DNA from: Lepas anatifera
Taxonomy: Eukaryota > Arthropoda > Thecostraca > Lepadidae
Reading direction: 5' to 3'
Length of the DNA stretch: 64,000 nt
NCBI GenBank assembly: GCA_034440635.1
Contig: JAOTON010002241.1
Span: 248,001-312,000, forward strand
A program made the translations under genes and the position numbers. The notes beneath the pieces are model-generated. The model saw nothing but the letters and a program-made list of their open reading frames with translations, made no database searches and was not told the DNA's origin. Of this stretch, positions 12,363 to 27,784 are shown piece after piece; position 1 is the first letter of the stretch, and each line of letters starts with the position of its first letter.

Positions 12363-13640
12363 AAATAGTGGGATTCAATCGGATTAACTTGACGGAACGC
12401 GAGTAACTTGGGATCTGAAAATGGATTCGGGATAGTTTTTCCAATTGGCCGCGCTTTTTCAGATACGGAGCGGATTCGAAATGATCCTCATTGTTTGGCC
12501 TGGACGGATCAATCTAGGTTAATCCTGCCAATCCTCTCGAATGGGCCTATATCTATCAGGGAATCTTCTGAGCGCGCCCGCCTTGGATGTGAATTTTCTG
12601 TACCATGATGAACTTCCATACAAACAAATTCTGACAGAGTGTAGAGCTGGTAGAGTGGAGTGGCATATTCACTTTCTCGCCAGGCCTTCGGCGCTTACAA
12701 TCGGTTCGATCGGTTCCTGAATTCATCGGTTGTTGTCACCCAGTCGGAAAGTTAATATGTTCAAGAACATATTCCATGCATTTTCGGCACCATGAAGCAG
12801 GGGCATCGCCACATAATTTTATTGGCAAGGAGGGGGAGGGGAGGGGACGGCCCTGGACTGGCGATGACCGGGGGGAGGCAGTTTGAAATCTTGACTGTCT
12901 TTGAAAAAAAACTATCGATGAACTTCAGCAAAACTAAAATTGGATCATCTACGTACAGGATTTAGCAGTTGGTAGGAGAAAATGTAAGAAACCAGGTCGA
13001 GTCCCAACAATTTTGGGGGAATGTCTCACCCATCTACTAGCTGAGAGCATGGGTCCCCACGTCCCCCTTTTTGACGCCCATGACAGAGAAATTCCATGAA
13101 TGGATCCCAGTTTAGCTGCACACGTGACTGTTTCTGGACGTTCTGGCAGCGTGGCCAGTTTTGTTGACAGCGCCGCAGCTATCCACATAAGGCAGGGCAA
13201 CAGCAACGCTGGACAACAACGTATCCCCGAAGACTGCTACGCCCGTAACGGAAAGCTTACCAGCTGGTGCCTATCTTCAGAATGCCGGAGACTATCTTTC
13301 CTTTTTATAGGACATGAGATCAAACCGCTTTGTAGAAGAAGGCTTTATTGCATTAGATTACGGGTCAAGACAATCCATTTTCGAAAGCTAATATGCGAGG
13401 TTCAGTTACAGATTTGTAATTGTGCTGGAGTGCGAAGCCTCAAAGGGGCGTCAGTGTACCACATTGGGCTGTAGTTTTCATGATCTTCTTATCACTAAAC
13501 TAGGTGTCTCAAAATAAATTTCTCGAACTCCAAACAGTTAACCTCGGCTCGTAAATTTTACAATTAGCTTTTCAAACGGGACTAGCTGAAATACCCTTAT
13601 CGAGGTACGCATCCTATCATCTGCTCATGACTGTAGCACG
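12363..13640. other. Non-coding DNA
   Basis: Mixed composition. A plus-strand open frame of 124 codons (13100-13474) has no recognisable domain or splice context. No repeat array was seen apart from a short GGGGA-rich patch near 12830. Confidence 0.35.
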
Positions 13641-13841
13641 GTTCGCGTGACGAGTGGCAGCCAGCTCCGGTACAGTACCTGGTACCTGAACCGAGAAGAG
13701 GCAAGTGGTGCCATTACAGCGGCGGTAAATCGCCGGTTGGCCCGCCTGAGGTCACCGACCCACAACAGGGCGGTAATGATAGCGTTCCAGACGGCTCGCC
13801 TGCAAGTCCGTCTCAGTGCCGTGATTGAACGTAACACCCAC

Positions 13842-13942
13842 CGGCCGGGACGGTGATCTGAGGTCAGTCACACTGGTCAGCCGGCCAATCCGGATCACAC
13901 CACCGCCAGCAATGGCATACCAGCTCATGGACATGCCGTCAG
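13842..13942 (-). CDS. Candidate exon, minus strand (DGMSMSWYAIAGGG...)
   Basis: The acceptor attcctacag (CAG at 13945-13943) opens a frame of 33 codons reading DGMSMSWYAIAGGGVIRIGR and then a Ser/Arg/Pro-rich end. The donor is CCG|GTGGGT at 13842/13841. The exon enters with two bases of a split codon and leaves in phase 0, which fits an acceptor at 7498 if that is real. The frame continues beyond this donor, so a longer exon is possible. The plus strand is also open here and at 13647-13856 (WYLNREEASGAITAAVNRRL), so strand choice is uncertain. The family is not recognised. Confidence 0.35.
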
Positions 13943-14002
13943 CTGTAGGAATTCTTAATGTCTCCCTTCAATGTACACAAATCATCACCGCAGAATTCCT
14001 AC

Positions 14003-14122
14003 ATAGCTCGGTGCCAGCCAGCTGGGTCGGCCCTGCAGCTGCTGCGGCGTCCGGTGCTGAGACTGGTGCTGCGAGGTCAGACTCTGCCCACGGTCTGGTC
14101 ATGCCGGTCACGTACCAGGTGC
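14003..14122 (-). CDS. Candidate exon, minus strand (TWYVTGMTRPW...)
   Basis: The acceptor ctgtttgccgag precedes a frame that begins with two bases of a split codon and then reads TWYVTGMTRPWAESDL followed by an Ala/Pro-rich tail. The donor CTAT|GTAGGA at 14003/14002 leaves phase 1. The next acceptor lies only 60 bp downstream, which would make a very short intron into the exon at 13942. The GC-rich composition contrasts with the flanks. The plus-strand frame 13825-14208 overlaps and is also open. The assignment rests on splice signals and peptide plausibility only. Confidence 0.3.
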
Positions 14123-15612
14123 CTCGGCAAACAGCGCCGCCCGCAATCTCAACTGCAATTTCAGCGGATAAGCGTTTCTTGCAGCTGAATGGCTGCTCGC
14201 GTTGGTGAGAAGGTTGGCTTTACCTTGCACCTAAATCAAACGCTCATGTCGGCAAGCGTTAGAGGCTTTATGCATAGATATCCCTTACAATCTTTGCCGG
14301 CCTTGTTTCAGTGATGGGCAGACAAGCTTGGGAGCCGTGCTGAGATCTTACTGGTATCCAACGCACCCTTTCTCTGAGGTAGTTTTCACACTTGTCTCTA
14401 AAGGAGCCAGCGTGACAGAATCCGGATATCTCTATAAATATTTTAAGCGTTTTAATCTCCGGAGTGCTCATTTATCAACCTCTCCTGCCGGCCACTAGCA
14501 GTGCGTTTCTATAGCCGAGCTGCGACCCCCTGCTGTTAGGTGCTGACGTCACGGCTCAGGTGTCGGATCAGAATCTCCTGCACGCGTGCGAGAGACAGCC
14601 GCCGCGCTGCTTTCTCTGATAAGAAGGTGAGTTCGCCGACGCATAGGTGATGGACAATCCCGTGCCATTCTCAGCAGATAGGACGGAACGTTGTGGGAAT
14701 ATGAATAAAGACTAGCGGCGCCTGAGTTGCTATTCATGCACTGTGGAATACACATACGTCTGCTTCACAGGTGCAGCTTTATTAGCCTTTTGTCGGTGAC
14801 CACGGCGTAGCGAATTCAGCACCACCTCCGCCATGTCCGGTTTCCGAGCTCAAACCAATGTGGTTTGTAATAGACTGGAAATGCTAAGCATGCATACTGA
14901 GTTGGCCCCAAGTTCATGGAGTTCACTGTTTTGCATTTGAGGTCCGCTTGATGGATTTGGGAATGCTAAGCACGTGCAAAACTTGTCACAAAAGGATATT
15001 CAAACATATTCGAGCTTCTTTTTTGCGAATGAAAAAGGAGATGAACGTTTAACCCGATGAACGATTAACTTTAATGAAAGATTTAACCTGTATTACGCGA
15101 GCAACAGAGTTGAAATCAGGATGTAAGTCCTGGAAGTATCAAAGAGTATTTTGAAGAAAAAAACATCCCCTTATTGTTCTGCTATCACTGTTACAAAAAC
15201 ATCCCGTGTGCAGCATCACCAGAACAAGTCCACCCGAAATATAGTCTTCAAATGTAATCGCGAGTAAATTCTTAGCACTGCAGGCCCCAGTAGCATCTAT
15301 GATTTCATAATGAAGCTCGGTGAAGACGTCAGAACCACATGACGAATTTCAAATTGTGCATAACGAAATGACAGAACTTAAAGGTAATCTTTAGGGTGTG
15401 TCAATGATAGGGCCAAACATAGTCAATGCATCCCTGTACAACAATAGCTATGATGCACTGCAATAACATCCAAATACACGGAGACTGTTCTCAATCCCAC
15501 AATCTTGCATTCGGAATCGCGGGTTGTGCAACGGCTGGCGTCACCGTGGCCTGGCGTCGACGCTTCCAGGAAGCGTGTCATCAGTGCCTAACAAAGCCGG
15601 CCCTGCCCAGCG
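14123..15612. other. Non-coding DNA
   Basis: Moderately GC-rich to about 14750, then AT-rich. No exon pair, repeat array or RNA gene could be supported. Confidence 0.35.
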
Positions 15613-15955
15613 CTGACAGGTGCTGCTGGAGTAGCCAGCTGACAGCTGCTGGACTACTGACAGGCGCTGCTGGAGTGGCCAGCTGACAGCTGCTGGACTA
15701 CTGACAGGTGCTGCTGGAGTGGCCAGCTGACAGCTGCTGGACTACTGACAGGCGCTGCTGGAGTAGTCAGCTGACAGCTGCTGGATTAATGGCAGGCTCT
15801 GCTGGTGGCCAGCTGCTATTTACTGGACCGGCCAGTAACAGCTGGTGGGCAACTGATATCTACTGGACTGGCCAGTAACGGCTAGTGGGCAGCTGACATC
15901 TACTGGACCGGCCAGTAACGGTTAGTGGCCAGCTAACATCTACTGGACTGACCAG
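15613..15955. repeat. 44-bp tandem array grading into a diverged array
   Basis: Four clear 44-bp units start with tgacagg near 15614, 15658, 15702 and 15746 and contain gctgctggag and cagctgacagctgctgga. They are followed by about four diverged units with tactggac-ggccagtaac. The units are rich in CAGCTG and self-complementary. Confidence 0.9.
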
Positions 15956-18900
15956 TCTGGCCGGGTGAATCACAGCCGCAAGCAGGTCTCTGGGGAAGAG
16001 CGGCTTTACTCTTCACAGCTGTGCTGACTCAAGCTCGCGAGGTGAGAACTGGTCCCGACAGTGGCTGAGAACCAGAAAGGGCTGCTTTGCGCCACCGCGC
16101 CAGCACGTTCATGGAAGGCAACGCACTGCCTGCTAAAGAAATGTGGCTTACTCAGGTAAATTTGGCGCCTAAAACATCACCCGATCTATTTTCAAACATT
16201 GGTGCCCCCATTTTCAGCGATGCAAAACTTAAAACAATCGGGCGCATTCTTGGCGTTATTCAGGCCCTAAGACAATCACCTTAATTAATGTCCTGGGGCT
16301 TGTTGGCTTGAAAACTTGTTGCGTTTCCAGCTCGTATTAACGTTCAGAAGCTGACTCCGCCCCTCAGTGGCTCTCACAAACACCGCAGCACCCAGCCGCG
16401 ACACTGCCGTCCGGGCAGGGGCCGGGGGGCGATGGCGGCGATTGTGGCCCAGAGCGGCGATCGCGGCCTTTGTGTGCGGAATCACAATCGGGGCGCAGAC
16501 GTGACATCGTCACCGACCAGTGAGGAATATGTATTAGAGGCGAGACTGGTGCCAGGGGCGAGTGTACGCCGTGTGGATGCGAAGACATGGGCGCATAGTG
16601 TTGTTCACACCATCACGTTATTTCCATATCGATAAACATCACGCCCAGAGACGCAGTCTGTTTGCCTGCCTCCAGCTGAGGTTTGCTGCGGTTGTCATAC
16701 AATGACGAGGAGGTTGCGTTCATAGCGACGTGGCGCAACCGGTTGTTAGCCAGAACAATAAGCGAGATTACGCGAACAAAGGAGCCGCCGAGCGACAGGC
16801 AGGCGCAAGATCCGGGACATGGCTCAGCCACTAGATCATTATCATATCTCAAATTAGTACAATGTGATTAGCATTTGAAGAGTATTTGAAGTGGCGCGGA
16901 GTGAGATTTCCTGGAGGGCCGCACCTCTGACCGCTGACCCTGGGCGTTTCCGGCGCGGCCAGTTGGGTCGCCAAGTGGTCAGATCATTGCGGTTTGCCGT
17001 GTCCAAACAGAGCAGGGCCAGTGACCGGACTGGCCATCCAGACTCTGAAAAGTGTCCAAGTAGAGACGAAAAATATATACCTTTGTACAAAACACAACAT
17101 ATTGGAGACTAGGCAGACAGCTGGCACATACCATGCGGGAAACATTGTTTTCAGCCCATGTCTGAGCCCGTACCAACTTAGGGAATGATGGCTCCTAAAT
17201 TTTTACCTCTAAACAATCATGCATACTCGTTTTTCCCACTTAACCTGTCTGCAACGGTTTTCGTCAGGAGGCACCTACACGTGTAGGTAAAGCGGGAAGC
17301 AAGTCCAGAGTAATGATGACATATTTCAACAAGCTTGAGGCTAATTACTAACGAATGTTTATTTCTCCTCTCGCATAACTTCACTAATAACAAGTGTTCA
17401 TCTAATGAAAAACACTTTGTCTTCAATTCATACTACTGTAGCAGGTGCTTTAAATTTGATTTTGTCTCTGAGATTGCCTCTGTTCATTGGTTGTCTGGAC
17501 AGATCGGGGGTCAGGTGAGGTTCTCAGCACAAAGCTGCAGGAAAGTCCTGAGAAAACAATGCCGCCTGCTCGAGTAAGTGGGGCCAGCCACCAGCTCCAC
17601 TGAAAGCTGTCTAGCTGGGCACCCCTGGTGACATATGCTAGTGTTGATACCTCATATTTTATAAAGAAATAATCATTTTATTTAACGTTTGGTAGCCTAG
17701 ACATTAAAGGATAACAGGGTTGGACTGAGATTACCTAAAACTGGTGTCGTGTAACTAAGACATTAGTAGGACTAGTTTCCCAAACGCAGCCTTAGGCACC
17801 CTCCAGAGCCGGGCAGCAGCGGTTCTCCGGCGAACCCAGGCCATTTGCAGATTCCGATGTCGGTCTTCTGCGTCCGGGTACTGTCTGAGAGTGGCGTGGT
17901 CAAGAGCTTTAAAAACACGCCACGGCTGCATCTCATTACCATCATCACCACATTTCAGCAGTGAGAAATGAGGTGAAGTTCTCCGGCCAGAGAAACAGTT
18001 TACTTATCATTTGAGGCGGGTTTTTTCATAACGCTGTAAAAATAACAGAAAACGCTTAGAGATTCGAACATCAGTGCGGAGATCAAAGGAAAGAAACAGA
18101 TCAGTCCAAATTAATAATTATTCAGCTGAAAAACAATCTTGATCACACATTTTATCGGAGCGGTGACATTCTGTTTGTATAGAAAGTGCAAGGCGACAAA
18201 TAACTATGAGATGTATCCTTCAGCCATGTTTCAGTGCAGCGTGCTGGACCGACAGAAAGATCGATCGAGTACCTGAATGGACTACTCTGCGGCTGCTTTG
18301 GTAAAGCCGCGCCTCCAGACTTTGTTAGCTCGGTAATCGTTGAAGCCCTTTCCCTTCCAAAGCTAACTTTGATTGAAAACATCCGGTCGTGTAACTTCTC
18401 TGCAGAAGTAGCTGACTCCGTGCGGCAACCATTGGACGCTTTGAGTAAAAGCTTCATTGAAAGAGCAAGCAAACCACCTAATCTACACGAATAAAGTATT
18501 TACGCTACACACGTTTCCATCGCAGAGGCACCACGTTCTGCATTTTGTTTTTGTTTTTGTTTTGGAACTATGAGAGAACAGTGCGATTAACATTTATCTA
18601 TTCATTTATCAGATATGAAACATTTTCCTACCCTACAGAAATGTTCGATGGCTAGAGTAATTCGATAACGGAAACGAAGGATCGCAGGAACAATATACGA
18701 CAATAAAAAAGTGAACACTCATTTAAAAAAAATCTAAGACAGATCCGAGCCTTAACAAAATTTCCAAAATTCATTTCCAGCATGATCTGGGTGCAGAGCA
18801 CTGTAATGCTGAACATAGTTCCTCCACCAATACCGCTCTCAGCATGACATCAGCCCGTAAAAGCCTAACACATGCACAACACTCCGGCACAGCGGCCCTG

Positions 18901-19396
18901 ACAGAGAACTGCACCATCATTCGGCGGCATTCAGACGTCATTTCTCATTGCAGTGTCACGTTTTGCATCATCTTGATTGAAGACAACGATGCAAGGTGTC
19001 AGACAAAGTACTTGTCTTTCTCTTTGTAGTCGTCTCACGAAGCGCCAACGAGCATGCGCACGCCGCTTATATCAATTTTTAAGCCGCGATAATGAAACGA
19101 TGCAGTTTGTGCGCGACCCTGTTGATGCGCAAAGTGAGAACAATGGAAGAGTAGTCAACAGTTTTCCAATGAAGGCATTGATCGATCGCAAGGTTCCAAA
19201 GGTCTAGGGAGCGGCTAACGATGAAATAACAGCAGCCTTTAGCATAACTCACCTGACAGTGGGTAGTTTATGAGGCAATATTTTCTGTTTTACACTTCAA
19301 ACGTGTCAGGAGAAAGGCACCCAATCACTCATGCCTTAGATAGAACCATCGTCTTTTTTAGAACTACCGGCTTGATCAGCGGATCGGCATTGGACG
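15956..19396. other. Non-coding DNA with scattered GC-rich patches
   Basis: GC-rich patches at about 16330-16590 and 16680-17030 contain short open frames, such as a plus-strand reading with YNDEEVAFIATWRNRLLAR. No bounded exon can be defended. There is a small TTTTG run near 18543-18565. Confidence 0.3.
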
Positions 19397-19400
19397 TTAA

Positions 19401-19543
19401 GGCTCGTCCATAAACTACGTAACGCAAAGAGGGGTGGCGGAGTCGGCTACAGGCTTATCAACGTGACACATGGGCGTAAAAACGCGTTACCTGAGGGGGG
19501 TGGAAATCATAAAAAATGTGTTACGTAATTCATGGACAGCACC
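19401..19543. mobile_element. MITE with about 25-bp inverted ends and TTAA-type flank
   Basis: The left end ggctcgtccataaactacgt and right end acgtaattcatggacagcacc are imperfect inverted repeats. The left flank is TTAA (19397-19400) and the right flank is TTAC (19544-19547), consistent with a decayed TTAA duplication. The interior is a long imperfect palindrome. Non-coding. Confidence 0.8.
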
Positions 19544-20512
19544 TTACAGCGCCAGACTATTGGAGTATGTGGTATCACATTTTCAACGCCTTGAAGTTTT
19601 TCCTGACGCTCAATATCTCTGACAAAAAGTCTTCGAAATGAAGCTTTATTAATATCCTCACTGATGTACACATCAAAGTTCAAACTAAAAATATTTAATC
19701 ACACATACATTGATGCAGTACATTTACTTACACAGGCGTGCAAATTCTATGGTCTAAGAAGATGCAATTGCAAAATCGCCTCTACAAGTAGCTATATCCC
19801 AAGCCGCCTCTCCCGACCGTAAGGGATGAGGAGGGCAATTTAATTGGCTGCTTGTTAAGCCCAGTTGTCATCGAGCTTCTCCCCCCCCACCCAAAACGCC
19901 GACAGACGCCGCGTACCCTGTGGGGTATGCGGTGATTCCCTAATGGCAGATATTGGCAAAGTTTCAGCCAACACAGTCTGCAAATGAAAAAAAACGTGAG
20001 CATTCTAAAACCTTCAAACAGCTGCTACAAACATCACAAATACAGCAAATATCACAAATGCTCCAAATACAACAGAAGATACAAACACCTTCACGGACTG
20101 GTGATGACAACACGCCGCAGTGGGCGTGGCTTTAGGTGAATCAACTTAAATCGAGGTAATTTATCAAGGTTTAAGACGGGACAAGCCAAAATATAGAAAT
20201 ACTGCTACAAATACTTAGAGGTATAACGCTACAAGCATCGGGTTTCGATCAATCCAAGGAGACCATTAAACACCACGACCAAAGAGGCGAAATGCGACGC
20301 AAATCGCACAGCTCCTATAATCCATCTTCCCTCATCTTCATGGCGCCGCTCGCACGCCAGACCGCCGCGTTTCCGCGCGGGCCGCGTCACGGAGAAGGGG
20401 GAGTCGGCGGAAACGCTGGTACGGCCGGCGGCAGCCGTCAGTTTCAAGGTCTGCTAACAAAGCGGTCAGCCGGGCTGCACGGCGCCGCGCCGGGCCCGCG
20501 GCCGACCAGCCA

Positions 20513-21335
20513 CAACTGAGGCACTGAAGCCCCCGCGGCCGGACCAGCGACAACTGAGGCACTGAAGCCCCCGCGGCCGGACCAGCCACAACTGAGGCAC
20601 TGAAGCCCCCGCGGCCGGACCAGCCACTACTGAGGCACCGCCGGACCAGCGACTACTAAGGCACTGCCGGACCAGCCACAACTGAGGCACTGAAGCCCCC
20701 GCGGCCGGACCAGCCACTACTGAGGCACTGCCGGACCAGCGACTACTGAGGCACTGCCGGACCAGCCACAACTGAGGCACTGGCGGACCAGTCACTACTG
20801 AGGCACTGCCGGACCAGTCACAGCTGAGGCACTGAAGCCCCCCCGCCGGACCAACCACAAACAAGGAACCAAAACCCCCCCCGCCCAACAAACCACACAG
20901 TCACAGCCGGACCAGCCACAACTGAGGCACTGCTGAACCAGCCACAACTGAGGCACTGGCGGACCAGTCACAGCTGAGGCACTGGCGGACCAGTCACTAC
21001 TGAAGCACTGCCGGACCAACCACAACTGAGGCACTGGCGGACCAGTCACAGCTGAGGCACTGCCGGACCAGCCACAACTGAGGCACTGCCGGAACAACCA
21101 CAACTGAGGCACTGCCGGACCAGTCACAGCTGAGGCACTGCTGAACCAGCCACAACTGAGGCACTGCAGGACCAGTCACAGCTGAGGCACTGGCGGACCA
21201 GTCACTACTGAGGCACTGCCGGACCAGTCACAGCTAAGGCACTGGAACCAGTCACAGCTGAGGCACTGGCGGACCAGTCACTACTGAGGCACTGCCGGAC
21301 CAGTCACAGCTAAGGCACTGAAGCAGTCACAGCCG
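20513..21335. repeat. 26-bp tandem array
   Basis: About thirty units of ctgaggcactgccggaccag plus tcacag or ccacaa, with longer 39-bp variants carrying a gaagcccccgcgg insert. Lengths of 26 and 39 suggest a 13-bp basic step. The long minus-strand open frames here (repeated QLWLVRQCLS-like peptides) are artefacts of the repeat. Confidence 0.95.
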
Positions 21336-21822
21336 GACCAGCCTCACAGACTGCGGGGAGCGCTGTGTGCGTGTGTTCACAGACACAGCGGGAACAATCG
21401 GAACGGCCCAGCTTTTATCTTTGTTGGAACAGATGATATGATGGTAATTGTCCCGCTTGAGGGTACATACGTTAAACATGTGGCTTACAAGTCGTCGAGT
21501 CTTACCGACCAATTTTCTTTGGAACAATGAGCATGCCATAATACAGTGTATTCAGAAGGGTGTGGGACATGCCGTCAGACAGGTTTTGCAAGGGTATTCT
21601 GGTTCAAGACTTGAGCGTAGCATAACAATCGCATGGATGGTGACGTTTTACATAGTAGTGCTGGGAAACTTATTTCAGGGGACCGGATCACTTTTCTCCT
21701 GAGTCAAAGGCATGCTGCAAAAGAACACCCGAATATATGCATCATATACACCGAAACGCAAGAACAAAACTCCATACTCTATAGGCACAGCCTGCTTTGA
21801 GGCATAAGTCCTGCACAAAAGT

Positions 21823-24417
<2,595 letters not shown>

Positions 24418-25065
24418 TCATGAGTCGAAAGTTAAAGTCGTTGTGTCGTCCCATTTGATATCATGATCCTTCCTGAATGAATGTTCCGCTGTGGCCTCCG
24501 CTGCTCTCTCGTCAATTGACCCTCGGATTAGTTTTTGTAGAGAATTTCGGTGTTCGTCTTGTCGGACTTCCATCATCCTTTTGCTTTCTCCAATGTATAC
24601 TTTTGGACAGTCATTACATTCCATCTTGTATACTGGGCCTGGTTTTTTCTGGTTGTCTATCCTGTCCTTTGGTTTGACCAGTAGTTGTTTGATCGTTTGA
24701 TGTGGCTTAAAATATGTTCTTACGTTGAATTTAGAACATATGCGTCGAATCTGTTGCGACACTCCTTCTACATATGGTATCACTAGTACGTGATCTTTCT
24801 TGGCCTTAGTTAGTTCTGGCCGGTTTTTTGTCGTTATGCTATGTAGCTATCGCTGAGTTCGCACCAATGGGTCGTGTGTTTGCTGGTGTCTATCTTTTGT
24901 CTTCCGAATTTCCGCTTCCACGAACTTCGATGGGTAGTTGTTGGCCTTCAACGTTGCCCTTATGTTAGATAGCTCGTCCTTCCTCTTCTCGTCGTTGTCA
25001 CAGATAGTGAAAGCTCGCCGAGCCGATATAGTATTAATAATATTCGTCACAAAAAATCGTGTTAC
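24418..25065 (-). pseudogene. Penelope-like element fragment: RT C-terminus plus GIY-YIG endonuclease
   Basis: The minus-strand frame runs through a linker typical of PLEs (ARRAFTICDNDEKRKDELSN, then KANNYPSKFVEAEI). One in-frame TAG (24849-24847) interrupts it before VIPYVEGVS and a GIY-YIG-type core with VYKMECNDCPKVYIGES and RQDEHR. PLE proteins are reverse transcriptases with a C-terminal GIY-YIG nuclease and act in nuclear retrotransposition. Only the last 210 or so residues of such an ORF remain here. The catalytic RT motifs are absent, so it is a 5'-truncated dead copy. A single nonsense codon implies modest age. No ribozyme-like motif was seen downstream. Confidence 0.85.
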
Positions 25066-25699
25066 ATGAACAGTAACAATATCTCCTTTTTTCTTTCACA
25101 AAATTCCTTCAAAGCAATGGCAAAAACATACCATTTATCCAAGTGTCAGCCAGCTCCCTCCCCGCCTCTTTTACCTCGGTAACGCCTGGTGCAGTCCCAA
25201 AGGGGCATCTGGGTCTTACCACCTCCCCTAGGGCAACCAGGTAGCTAAAGATGTTTCACCCTCCCCCAGCCCGCAGAAAAAGTGTTTTTATAAAGTCGGG
25301 CACCTGGAGTGAAGTTCCCGCCGCATGGTAGAAACTTCCTCCTTTTTAACATCGACTTCTGACACTGCTCTTAAGTATATCATCAAAAGGGAATATTGCT
25401 TACTACCTGATATGATACTTCTCAATACAAAACATATTTCCCTTCTGTATTTACAGAAGTTGTAAACCTGCTCCACTTTGTCGGAAAATTACACCTGCAC
25501 TGTTAAATATGACATGGAGCAGGGTTTTTCTGAACGCAGTGTAGACTTTTGGCCGTCTGATGTATTTCGATCTAGCATCTAAGTCAACAGATAATACCTT
25601 CAAATTCCGGCAGTAGCAAAACAAAACTTTGTTAAATTTTTACAATTAGTAAGCGCAAAAAGGAATTTGAAAACCAGACGCTGTCCCTAGGCTCCTTCG

Positions 25700-26073
25700 G
25701 GACGCTTGGGTGGTGTATTTTCCTTTTTACCCTTCATCGTCTGGGGGTCCGATCGGACCCCTCCCTGGCTTTTCGAGAATGCTTCCTAGGTTATTTTAAT
25801 GAAAGACACTTCACTCCGCCGCTCAAAATAATTTATCTAACACTGTTTGATGCTCATAAGTATCCTCTCCCATCCTCGTACCAAAATTTCCGTGTGCTGT
25901 ATTGCTTCGGTCAATAAAAAATTTCTGGACTGAAGAATCAAAATATACCCAAAAATATTTATTTTGTTAAGATTCACTATTTGCACTGCTTAACATAATT
26001 GTAAGTGACATGACATGGCACTGCCCCAGTTCCGACAACTTAGGTATAGTTAGAAAGCTGAGTGCTGAACGTC
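25700..26073. repeat. Dispersed repeat, copy 1, left piece
   Basis: Homologous to about 57370-57630. Shared landmarks include a tttgatg-rich start, a ttttgttaagattcac/ttttgctaagattcac block, a ccccagttccg/cctcagttcca block and ttagaaagctg/ttagaaagttg. It continues after the large inserted element at 33663. Confidence 0.7.
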
Positions 26074-26771
26074 TGAGTCTAATGAGAAATACAATAAACA
26101 AATGGCATTAATAAACAATAACTAAGCGCCCGACGTCATCCGGGAGATAAGCAGCAGAGTATTGTAGCATACAAACTATTTTTGTGCCTCAAAATAGAAA
26201 GTCGGACAATCATGGTTAGACGGTATTGCACAGTGACTTCTGGCTGCCTGTAGGCCAGGTGGCGGCGGGATCGAAATAATTTGATAAGGAAGTGGCCCAT
26301 GCTAAAGGAATGCAGTGACGGTAATGCCATTAAAATATACATAACTACTCAGTCAAATGCCTCGTACATCCTGTGATTTGCCTATGACCCTCCGTGTGTG
26401 AACAGTCAGAGCTACTTATCCCTCCGCCTCGAATCGCCATTTTATCAGTTTAAACTTGTAGTGTTGCACAGGGGCGCAACTTTATGTTTTCGATTGGGGG
26501 GCACCCGGCTCGAAAGGGGGCCCGTACATGATGGGGGGCCCGTACATGATGGGGGGCCCGTATTTTTTTAATGAAAATGTGACCGAAAAAACGTATTTTC
26601 GACCGTTTGTGGTCAAAAACTGACTGCAAAGGTTAGATAACAATTTTTAGCGCGCTATTCGTCACTGTTCCTGATTTGCACTAATTAGCCCAAAAAGTAG
26701 TCAGAAGACCCAATCTTTTAAACGAGTTGCCAAACTATGTAAGGATATTGGACAAGTAGGTGTCTACTTAC

Positions 26772-26887
26772 CGTCTTTGTCGTCCACGTGGATGCTCTCC
26801 TCCGGAGGTACAACGGGATCAGCCCCGGACGACGCAGGAGGGATGGATGCTGGAGGGTCTTTTAGCACACGGGATCCGGCTGATGGC
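26772..26887 (-). CDS. Candidate exon, minus strand (acidic, Pro-rich)
   Basis: A long pyrimidine-rich tract ending in cggccag (CAG at 26890-26888) precedes one open frame. It reads PSAGSRVLKDPPASIPP and ends EESIHVDDKD before a perfect donor GACG|GTAAGTAG (cut at 26772/26771). The other two frames have stops. It enters with one base of a split codon and leaves in phase 1. The entry phase fits a donor at 55364, and the exit fits acceptors at 14122 or 13942. It lies inside the hAT-like element, so it may be a captured host exon or an element-encoded fragment. No family is recognised. Confidence 0.4.
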
Positions 26888-27784
26888 CTGGCCGAGGAAG
26901 GCAATGATCAGGAAAAGAAGGATTGGAATTACAACCTTACTTTACCGTTTTGCTGGAAACTATACACATTGCACTTTTCCGAGTTAGTTTTAAGTTGGGG
27001 TTTTAATTTTTTGCGGTCGATAACTGAATGTAGGTAGCTTGCAAAGTACCAAAAATAGTAGTGATATGAACTACTTTAAGTGGACGCGTACGTTGCTGGA
27101 GATTAAATGCAAATATGATCGGGTTCATTTTATAACAGTATGCAAAATTAGCAAGACGATTCTAGATTCATAGTTTACCTGAAAAATGTACAAAATTTGG
27201 GTAGTTTTGCCAGAGCAGCCCCTCGGTATTGAATGTTCTTTGTTTTACGCTTTTGTGCACCCAACTTATGTTTATAGGTACTGTCCAACCATTTTAACAT
27301 TCACACCTGGAACGAAATCGCATTATCGCGAATAATTTGATACAAATGGAAGGTAGAGATCGAAGTGCGAAATTCCTTTATCAGCGGGGAAATCGAACCT
27401 ACTGATATTTATATTACATGATCAAGACACCTTTTTCTGATCCATTCACCTTGCCAGTTCATGGCATTGTACAACACTGGGTACCGGTCAAGGGGTACTA
27501 TGAATAGGTGGTACTGCCTATTTCCCTTTACAATCCTCATATAGGATCAGTACAAAAGGAATGGGGGGCTTAACATTTCTCACGCCCCATCCATTTTTCC
27601 CCGAATGTTGCATGGGACCGGCCGCACGTTGCCCCGGGAAAACCACAGGGGGCCCGCAAGCATGGCAGGGGGCCGGTTTCGGCAACAGGGAGCACGGATA
27701 CACCACCTGGGGCACGAAACTGCTCACAAATAAGATACTTCTGCAAATACGCGACTAACACAACAGCTTCAGTTTCTGCACGAT

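Noticed and set aside
11874..12406. Possible repeat protein (GYQGGSNGECHG units)
   Set aside because: The 38-bp unit cycles through frames; the DNA repeat, not the peptide, is conserved.
16683..16871. Plus-strand frame with YNDEEVAFIATWRNRLL as an exon
   Set aside because: Protein-like by eye, but no bounding splice sites or supporting context could be defined.
20466..21179. Repetitive QLWLVRQCLS-type proteins on the minus strand
   Set aside because: Translation of the 26-bp tandem array.
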